Positions 1-5,172 of a stretch of DNA of 6,428 nt are shown piece after piece. How positions within the stretch are numbered: position 1 is the stretch's first letter; each line of letters starts with the position of its first letter. The DNA lies in NCBI RefSeq assembly GCF_004138495.1, contig NZ_ML142854.1:339349-345776 (forward strand), read 5' to 3'. A program made the position numbers and the translations under genes. Under the pieces are notes generated by a model. The model saw only the letters and a list, made by a program, of their open reading frames with translations. It searched no databases and was not told the origin of the DNA. This DNA is from Phytoactinopolyspora endophytica (GTDB lineage Bacteria > Actinomycetota > Actinomycetes > Jiangellales > Jiangellaceae).

Positions 1-60
1 GTCTTCTCCAACTGGGATCCGAGCGTGGATTACGACCAGCAGGCCTACGACGAGCGCTGA
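1..60 (+). CDS. 3' end of upstream gene, probably ABC sugar-binding protein (partial)
   Basis: Frame 1 is open from the left edge to a TGA at 58-60 and encodes 19 residues ending in YDQQAYDER. The fragment is acidic, hydrophilic and rich in aromatic residues, and it carries no family-specific motif. Its stop lies only 5 bases before the start of a MalF-type permease gene. In importer operons of this class the gene immediately before the two permeases is usually the extracellular substrate-binding lipoprotein, so that is the best guess. It rests on position, not on sequence. The coding frame is likely real because codon use matches the neighbours and the stop is set tightly against the next start. 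Confidence 0.55.
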   Translation, partial: VFSNWDPSVDYDQQAYDER

Positions 61-65
61 ACACG

Positions 66-1031
66 ATGGCAACGACTCAACAGCCGAGCCGCACCACGCC
101 GCCGGGTCCGCGTCCTCGGCGGCGGGGACGGCTACGCCGCATCCGGAAAGACTGGTGGATCTACCTTTTCCTGCTGCCCACCCTGCTCGGGTACGGCGCG
201 TACACGGTCTATCCGTTGGTGGCCTCCTGGTGGTACGCGTTCCTGGACTGGCCGAGCTTCGCGGCCAGCGGAACATTCATCGGCGTCGAGAACTTCGAAC
301 GCCTGCTGGAGGACGATCTGTTCTGGAACGCGTTCTGGAACTCGATTGTCTTCCTCGCGGTGGCCGTGCCACTCCGGGTGGGGCTGGCGCTGGCCCTGGC
401 GTTGGCGCTGAACCGGAAGAGGACGCCTTTCAAAGGGTTCTTCCGCACGTTGTTCTTCCTGCCCGTCGTCACAACCGGCGCGATCATCGGCATCGTCTTC
501 ACGTTGCTGCTCGATGCGGGAGGCCCGGTCAGTCTCGCCATGGTCAAGTCCGGCCTGCTCGACTCGCCGGCGAACTTCGTTGCGGACGCGGACACCTCGC
601 TCTATGCCGGGATCGCGGTCTGGGTATGGAAGTGGCTGGGCATCACCATGATCTACTGGCTGGCCGCGCTGCAGACCATCCCGCAAGAGGTGCACGAGGC
701 CGCCATGATCGACGGTGCGGGAGGCTGGCGCGAGTTCCGGCACGTGACGCTGCCCATGCTGGTGCCGTTCCTGGTGATCATCACGCTGATCGACACGGTG
801 GCGGCGCTCAACGTCTTCGATCTGATGCAGACCCTCACCGGTGGAGGCCCATCGTTCTCGTCCGAGGTGATCGAGATCTTCATCTTCCGCACGGCCTTCC
901 AGGCCACTGTTCCTGAGCTCGGTTACGCCTCGGCCGCCGCCGTGCTGTTCGGGCTGCTGACGATGGTGATCGCCGTCGTCCAGGCCCTCGGCATCCGCTG
1001 GGCCCGGCAGCAGACGGGAGGGGCGAGATGA
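66..1031 (+). CDS. ABC sugar importer permease, MalF/UgpA type
   Basis: This 321-residue inner-membrane protein would form one half of the transmembrane channel of a carbohydrate ABC importer (family CUT1). A basic, proline-rich cytoplasmic N-terminus (about 1-29) is followed by six hydrophobic segments near 30-57, 91-115, 126-149, 179-203, 231-252 and 286-310. The cytoplasmic EAA loop that docks the ATPase is clear: E211-A-A followed by D216-G-A-G, then the TLP of the next helix. Length and topology fit the single-domain permeases of Gram-positive bacteria. The start at 66 lies 5 bases after the upstream stop with no strong ribosome binding site, which suggests translational coupling. Its stop overlaps the start of the second permease by ATGA. 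The second membrane segment contains a LALALALAL run. The sequence does not reveal the transported sugar. The downstream hydrolases suggest an oligosaccharide. No ATPase gene is visible. Confidence 0.93.
   Translation: MATTQQPSRTTPPGPRPRRRGRLRRIRKDWWIYLFLLPTLLGYGAYTVYPLVASWWYAFLDWPSFAASGTFIGVENFERLLEDDLFWNAFWNSIVFLAVAVPLRVGLALALALALNRKRTPFKGFFRTLFFLPVVTTGAIIGIVFTLLLDAGGPVSLAMVKSGLLDSPANFVADADTSLYAGIAVWVWKWLGITMIYWLAALQTIPQEVHEAAMIDGAGGWREFRHVTLPMLVPFLVIITLIDTVAALNVFDLMQTLTGGGPSFSSEVIEIFIFRTAFQATVPELGYASAAAVLFGLLTMVIAVVQALGIRWARQQTGGAR
1016..1023 (+). promoter_or_regulatory. Strong ribosome binding site of second permease
   Basis: The purine run GGGAGGGG, with a GGAGG core at 1017-1021, lies 6 bases before the ATG at 1028 and inside the end of the first permease gene. 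It is among the best Shine-Dalgarno matches in the window. It supports the start at 1028 and independent loading of ribosomes on this gene, in addition to coupling through the ATGA overlap. Confidence 0.75.
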
Positions 1032-1942
1032 CACTGCCACGCATCGCGGCCGAACCCGGCTCCAGCCGCGGCCTGGACACGCCCGCAGTCCAGAAGCGCT
1101 CGTCGCGTTTCCTGCGCCGTCCGCGCCCGGGACAGACCGTGTCGTTCGTCGGTCTGCTGGCGCTGGCCGCCCTATGGATCTACCCGTTCATCTGGCTGAT
1201 CTCGGCATCGCTGAAGTCGTCGTCGGAGATCTTCGGTAGCGGACTGAACCTGTTGCCGGAGGATCCGGTCTGGGCGAACTACAGCCGCGCCTGGACCGAG
1301 GTCGGATTCGACAGGTACTTCCTCAACTCGGTGCTCATCACCGGCGGCACGGTGCTGCTGATCGTGATCCGCAGCGCCCTGGCCGGGTACGTGCTGGGCC
1401 GGTTCGACTTCATCGGCAAGAAGCCGTTGATCGCCGTCTTCCTGATCACGTTCTTCCTGCCCGAGGGATACACGATCATCCCGATCACCCAGCTGACGGA
1501 CCAGCTCGGTCTGCTCAACACCCATCTCGGAGTGATTCTGGGTCTGGGTGGGGGCGGACAGATCGCCGCGACCCTGCTCTATGCGGGCTACTTCCGGCAG
1601 CTGCCGAAGGAACTGGAGGAGTGTGCGCGCCTGGACGGGGCCGGACACTTCAGGATCTTCTTCCAGGTGATGCTCCCGCTCGCCTGGCCGATCACTGCCA
1701 CGGTCACCATCCTCACCTTCCTCTTCGCCTGGAACACGTACCTGTTGCCGCTGGTGTTCACACTCAGCGATCCAGACCTGCGGACGCTGGCGGTCGGCAT
1801 GACCGTCTTCGTCGGCGAATACGACACCGACTGGTCCGGCATGGCCGCGGCTGCGGTGATTTCGCTTGTACCGGTGATCGCCGTCTTCGTCGTTCTGCAG
1901 CGAAAGTTCGTGGACAGCATCGCGGGAGCGGTGAAGCAATGA
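1028..1942 (+). CDS. ABC sugar importer permease, MalG/UgpE type
   Basis: This 304-residue protein is the partner channel subunit of the preceding permease. It has a basic N-terminus (about 1-36) and hydrophobic segments near 37-60, 100-124, 133-154, 165-187, 217-243 and 271-291. The EAA docking loop lies at about 196-206. It reads E198-C-A then D203-G-A-G, so the first alanine of the canonical EAA is replaced by cysteine. The C-terminus ends in an FVDSIAGAVKQ-like tail, typical of MalG-type subunits, which often finish with a conserved GAVK element. The start at 1028 overlaps the stop of the first permease by 4 bases (ATGA) and has a strong ribosome binding site. The stop overlaps the GH51 start in the same way, tying transport directly to degradation in one operon. 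Confidence 0.93.
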   Translation: MTLPRIAAEPGSSRGLDTPAVQKRSSRFLRRPRPGQTVSFVGLLALAALWIYPFIWLISASLKSSSEIFGSGLNLLPEDPVWANYSRAWTEVGFDRYFLNSVLITGGTVLLIVIRSALAGYVLGRFDFIGKKPLIAVFLITFFLPEGYTIIPITQLTDQLGLLNTHLGVILGLGGGGQIAATLLYAGYFRQLPKELEECARLDGAGHFRIFFQVMLPLAWPITATVTILTFLFAWNTYLLPLVFTLSDPDLRTLAVGMTVFVGEYDTDWSGMAAAAVISLVPVIAVFVVLQRKFVDSIAGAVKQ

Positions 1943-3636
1943 CCGGAACTACCAGAACGACTGGATTGGAGCCCGCTCACATGCCCGACCCTCACCATCA
2001 GGATCGTGCCGTCGGCCGTGAGGCCCTCGTGACCGTCGACACACGCCACCCGGCCGGGAAGGTCGACGACGACATCTACGGCCACTTCCTGGAGTCGGCC
2101 TTCTTCGGCAACATCGAGGGAGGTGTGTTCGATGAGGGATCGCCGCTGTCCGTGGACGAGCCCGGCCACCTGAACGGTGTCCGTGCCGACGTCCTCGAGC
2201 TGTGCCGGGAGCTGCAGCCGGGCGCGATCCGCTGGCCCGGGGGCAACTTCGCCTCGCCCTACCACTGGCAGGACGGCATCGGCCCGCGAGACGAGCGCCC
2301 GACCCGGTTGGAGCTGGCCTGGGGAGAGCTGGAGACCAACCGGTTCGGCACCGACGAGTTCCTGGCGTGGTGCGAGGCGGTGGGTGCGGATCCCTACCTG
2401 GTCCACTCCGCTCGCGACGTCGACGAGGCGGTGCGCTGGGTGGAGTACACCAACTCCGCCCGGGAGACGACACTGGCGCGGCGACGTGCCGAGAACGGGC
2501 GCGCCGAGCCATGGAAGGTTCGGTACTGGGGTGTGGGCAACGAGGTCTACGGCCGGTGGCAGATGGGCCACCGCAGCGCCGAACGGTACGCCGCGGACGC
2601 CCTTGAGCACGCCCGGTTCATGCGCGCGGTCGACCCCGACATCAAGCTGATCGGTGTTGGCTTCCACCAACGGCAGGACTGGACGGAAGAAGTGGTATCA
2701 AAGGTCGGCCAGTTTCTGGACTACCTATCGATCCACCTGTACGGGGCAAGCACCCGGCTGTGGACGGCGGACGACTACGACGATGTGGTCGCGCAGGCGC
2801 TCTACTTTGAACAGGAGCTCAACACCTACTCTCAGCTGGTGGCCGAGATCGCCACGGGTGCCGGTCTGGACCGCCCGCCGGCGCTGACCCTCGACGAGTG
2901 GACGATGCGTCACCTCGAGCCCGCGGACTGGCCGCAGCCACAACCCGGCGATGACGGCGGCATCGCGCCCCGGGAGGCACCGGAGCCGGATGGGCCTGTG
3001 GACCGGTTCCGAGTCAACCGATACAGCCCTCGGACGATCGGCGACGCGGTCTTCTGCGCCGGAGTATTCCACGCCATCCACCGGACGGCCGGTCAGCCTG
3101 CCCCGGTGTCGATGGCGAATCCGGTGAACCTGGTCAACGCCAACGGCCTGGTAGTCGCTCGTCCCAAGGGTGCCCTGCGGTCCGCGATCTACCACGTTTG
3201 GCATCTGTATCGGCATCACACCGGACGGACTGTGTTGCCCTGCGAGGTGGATGGCCCGGCGCGGTCGACGGCGGTCAGGCGAGGAGACGACAGGGACCGT
3301 ACAGGCCGACATGTCTCCACACCGATGACGGTGCCGTATGTCGACGTGTGCTCCACCCGCGCCGACGACGGCTCGATCCGGCTCGCCGTCGTCAACCGGC
3401 ACCGCGACGAGGCCGTGCGGTTGCGGCCGGTGTTCGACGGTGCCGCGGACAGTACCCCAGGGCGTGCGCACGTCCGGACCCTCGGGGGAGACATCCCCGA
3501 CCTGTACGCGGTCAACGATCTGAACGCGCCGGACACCATCGGAGTCCGCGACCTGGGCGAGGTCGAGGCGTCCGGCGGAACGTGGGTGATCCCGCCGCAC
3601 TCGGTGACGGTGCTGACGCTAGGTAGTCAGCGATGA
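1939..3636 (+). CDS. GH51 family glycoside hydrolase, probable alpha-L-arabinofuranosidase
   Basis: The 565-residue product is a GH51 enzyme, a family of retaining hydrolases that mostly remove terminal alpha-L-arabinofuranose from plant-type glycans. A TIM barrel contains the family landmarks IYGHF (46-50), RWPGGNFASPYHWQDGIGPR (98-117), and FGTDEF with LAWCE (136-146). The acid/base glutamate is E202 in YWGVGNE, and the nucleophile is E320 in LTLDEW. A C-terminal beta domain (about 430-565) ends in the usual PPHSVTVLTL. No signal peptide is visible, so the enzyme is probably cytoplasmic and acts on imported oligosaccharides. The 1939 start gives an ATGA overlap with the permease, with GGGAG at 1924-1928. 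It adds about 30 residues compared with typical members. ATG at 1981, preceded by TTGGAG, is a credible alternative. The open frame continues upstream to 1621, but that part is out-of-frame permease sequence. The segment after IYGHF reads LESAFFGNIEGG rather than the usual EHLGR-type sequence, so the substrate may differ. Family assignment is strong and specificity moderate. Confidence 0.9.
   Translation: MTGTTRTTGLEPAHMPDPHHQDRAVGREALVTVDTRHPAGKVDDDIYGHFLESAFFGNIEGGVFDEGSPLSVDEPGHLNGVRADVLELCRELQPGAIRWPGGNFASPYHWQDGIGPRDERPTRLELAWGELETNRFGTDEFLAWCEAVGADPYLVHSARDVDEAVRWVEYTNSARETTLARRRAENGRAEPWKVRYWGVGNEVYGRWQMGHRSAERYAADALEHARFMRAVDPDIKLIGVGFHQRQDWTEEVVSKVGQFLDYLSIHLYGASTRLWTADDYDDVVAQALYFEQELNTYSQLVAEIATGAGLDRPPALTLDEWTMRHLEPADWPQPQPGDDGGIAPREAPEPDGPVDRFRVNRYSPRTIGDAVFCAGVFHAIHRTAGQPAPVSMANPVNLVNANGLVVARPKGALRSAIYHVWHLYRHHTGRTVLPCEVDGPARSTAVRRGDDRDRTGRHVSTPMTVPYVDVCSTRADDGSIRLAVVNRHRDEAVRLRPVFDGAADSTPGRAHVRTLGGDIPDLYAVNDLNAPDTIGVRDLGEVEASGGTWVIPPHSVTVLTLGSQR
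1966..1971 (+). promoter_or_regulatory. Possible ribosome binding site for an internal GH51 start
   Basis: TTGGAG lies 9 bases before an in-frame ATG at 1981, codon 15 of the GH51 gene as called. It competes with the coupled start at 1939. The first conserved family residues begin only around codon 46, so homology does not decide between the two starts. Confidence 0.35.
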
Positions 3637-3674
3637 CGGCGCGACATCGACGGAGCGGTGTGACCTCGTCATGA
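3633..3674 (+). other. 13-codon mini-ORF bridging the GH51 and sulfatase genes
   Basis: ATG at 3633 overlaps the GH51 stop (ATGA, 3633-3636). The frame reads MTARHRRSGVTSS and stops at TGA 3672-3674, which itself overlaps the sulfatase ATG (ATGA, 3671-3674). An AGGTAG element at 3621-3626, 6 bases before the mini-ORF start, could serve as ribosome binding site. The sulfatase start has no well-placed site of its own: the nearest GGAG is 15 bases away. The arrangement would let ribosomes pass from GH51 to sulfatase by two consecutive stop-restart events. The peptide is basic and has no recognisable function. Translation is inferred only from this geometry, and chance remains possible. Confidence 0.35.
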
Positions 3675-5110
3675 CCCGCCCTAACATCCTGTTGATCTGC
3701 ACTGACCAGCAGCGGTTCGATGCCGTGGGCGCGTACGGGAATCCGGACATCGCGACACCGCACCTCGACCGGCTCGCCGGGCAGGGCACGGTGTTCGAGA
3801 ACTGCTACGTGCAGAACCCGGTCTGTGGACCGTCTCGGGCGAGCCTGATGACGGGGCGGTACGTCCCGTCGCACGGACTGCACGCCAACGGCGTCGATCT
3901 CGAGCCCCACGAGCTGTTGTTCAGCCGGCTGCTGGCCGACACGGGGTACGACTGCGGGCTGGTGGGGAAGTTCCACCTGGGAGCCTGCCAAGACGGCCGC
4001 TCCGAACCGCGGCTGGACGACGGTTTCCGGGTGTTCCGGTGGGCGCACGACCCGTACCCGGGCTCGTCGGAGAACGCCTATCACCGGTGGTTGAAGGCAC
4101 GCTTCCCGAAGCTGCATGAGGCGATGGTGCGTCGCGACGGCACGTATACCTGGGACACGTTGCCCACCGAGGCGCACTACAGCCATTGGATCGGCGAGGA
4201 GACCGTCGACTTTCTGCAGTCCTCTCGGGAGGAGGGCAAGCCGTTCTTCTTCGTCGCCAATTTCTTCGACCCGCATCACGGCTTCGGGGCACCCGACGAG
4301 TACCTGCGGCGTTACGATCCAGCGGCGCTGCCGCGCCCGGTCACCCGCGACGGCGAACTGGACGGCAAACCGTCGATCTTCACCGAAGCGTCCAAGGCGT
4401 CCTACGGCGGCGTCGCCCGCGGCTACGTGGACTACTCAGAGGCCGAGTTGATGGAGGTCCGGCAGGCGTATTACGCCATGGTGTCCTTGGTCGACGACGA
4501 GGTCGGAAGGATCCTCGACGCGTTGGACGAGACCGGCCAGGCCGACAACACGATCGTTGTGTTCACCAGCGACCACGGCGAGATGCTCGGGGATCATCAG
4601 CTGATGCTGAAGGGCCCGTTCATGTACGAGTGCGCGGTCCGGGTACCACTGATCGTGCGCTGGCCCGGGGTCGCCAAGCCGGGTGACCGTCGTCCGGAGC
4701 TGGTGCAGTGGATCGACCTGGCACCGACGTTCCTGCAGGCCGCCGGGGTGGACGTCCCGGAGCGAATGCAGGGCGAGAGCCTGATCCGGCTGATCCACGA
4801 CGACGACGCGGCGGGCTGGCGGGATTGGGCACTGTGCCACTACCGCGACAGCGGCCATCCGGACGATCCGGCCGTGCACGTGACGATGCTGCGCCACGAT
4901 CGCTGGAAGCTCGTCATCCATCACGGCGCACCGGCCAGTGCCCGGGACCGCACCGGCGAGCTGTACGAACTGTCCGCCGACCCTCGTGAGCTGACGAACC
5001 TTTGGCACGACGATGCGCACCGCGAAACCCGCGTCGAGCTGCAGGAGAAACTGATCGACGTCATGGTCGCCGTCGAAGACCGTAGCAATCCCCGGCTGGC
5101 GGCGTGGTGA
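3671..5110 (+). CDS. Family S1 (formylglycine-dependent) sulfatase
   Basis: This 479-residue enzyme of the alkaline phosphatase superfamily would hydrolyse sulfate esters, here presumably on a sugar. The signature VCGPSRASLMTGR places the catalytic cysteine at C52, inside the C-x-P-S-R motif that is oxidised to formylglycine. Other active-site landmarks are the N-terminal metal site with T11-D12-Q13-Q14, GKFHLG (K100, H102), FDPHHG (D200, H202/H203), and TSDHGEMLGDH (D301, H302) followed by K314. The second metal-ligand position at the N-terminus is Q rather than the usual D of a DD pair; a TDQQ variant is familiar in several S1 subfamilies. No signal peptide is present, implying cytoplasmic desulfation of imported substrate. 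No formylglycine-generating enzyme is encoded in the window, so one must act from elsewhere. The gene sits 34 bases after GH51. The subfamily and the sulfated position cannot be told from sequence alone. A choline-sulfatase-like role is less likely in this glycan context. Confidence 0.92.
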   Translation: MTRPNILLICTDQQRFDAVGAYGNPDIATPHLDRLAGQGTVFENCYVQNPVCGPSRASLMTGRYVPSHGLHANGVDLEPHELLFSRLLADTGYDCGLVGKFHLGACQDGRSEPRLDDGFRVFRWAHDPYPGSSENAYHRWLKARFPKLHEAMVRRDGTYTWDTLPTEAHYSHWIGEETVDFLQSSREEGKPFFFVANFFDPHHGFGAPDEYLRRYDPAALPRPVTRDGELDGKPSIFTEASKASYGGVARGYVDYSEAELMEVRQAYYAMVSLVDDEVGRILDALDETGQADNTIVVFTSDHGEMLGDHQLMLKGPFMYECAVRVPLIVRWPGVAKPGDRRPELVQWIDLAPTFLQAAGVDVPERMQGESLIRLIHDDDAAGWRDWALCHYRDSGHPDDPAVHVTMLRHDRWKLVIHHGAPASARDRTGELYELSADPRELTNLWHDDAHRETRVELQEKLIDVMVAVEDRSNPRLAAW

Positions 5111-5172
5111 CGCTGCCGCATGCGCACACGACAGCACCGAACCGCCGAGAGCGCACGAGAGGGCATCCGTGA
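5107..5172 (+). other. 21-codon mini-ORF bridging the sulfatase and GH2 genes
   Basis: GTG at 5107 overlaps the sulfatase stop (GTGA, 5107-5110). The frame stays open for 21 codons, basic and histidine-rich (VTLPHAHTTAPNRRERTRGHP). It stops at TGA 5170-5172, overlapping the GTG start of the GH2 gene (GTGA, 5169-5172). The geometry repeats the mini-ORF at 3633-3674. Here the downstream gene has its own good ribosome binding site, so a relay is less necessary, and the site before 5107 is weak. It resembles no known peptide. Translation is uncertain. Confidence 0.3.
5157..5163 (+). promoter_or_regulatory. Ribosome binding site deciding the GTG start of the GH2 gene
   Basis: GAGAGGG ends 5 bases before GTG at 5169. 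No in-frame ATG or GTG occurs between the sulfatase stop and 5169, and the protein homology begins soon after, so this site and the frame together fix the start. Confidence 0.75.

Noticed and set aside
386..412. Tandem-like CTGGCG/CTGGCC repeat
   Set aside because: It encodes the LALALALAL stretch of a transmembrane helix in the first permease. Codon bias explains the repetition, and it is too short and imperfect to call a DNA repeat.
132..1040. 302-codon minus-strand ORF opposite the first permease
   Set aside because: It is antisense to a well-supported membrane protein gene. Its translation is low-complexity and rich in R, D, H, Q and G, as expected from reading GC-rich codons backwards, and it matches no recognisable family.
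1621..1938. In-frame upstream extension of the GH51 ORF (106 codons)
   Set aside because: This stretch encodes the conserved C-terminal half of the second permease in another frame. The extension reads as arginine/histidine-rich noise, and the coupled start at 1939 fits better.
1588..2670. 360-codon minus-strand ORF spanning the permease/GH51 junction
   Set aside because: It crosses two genes with clear family motifs on the other strand. It has no domain I recognise, and long antisense ORFs are routine in GC-rich DNA.
2725..3600. 291-codon minus-strand ORF inside the GH51 gene
   Set aside because: It is a shadow of the GH51 coding frame, with no recognisable motif.
3637..3670. Possible terminator or internal promoter in the GH51-sulfatase gap, and likewise in 5111-5168
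   Set aside because: I saw no stem-loop followed by a T run and no convincing -35/-10 pair. Both gaps are short and look like co-transcribed spacers.
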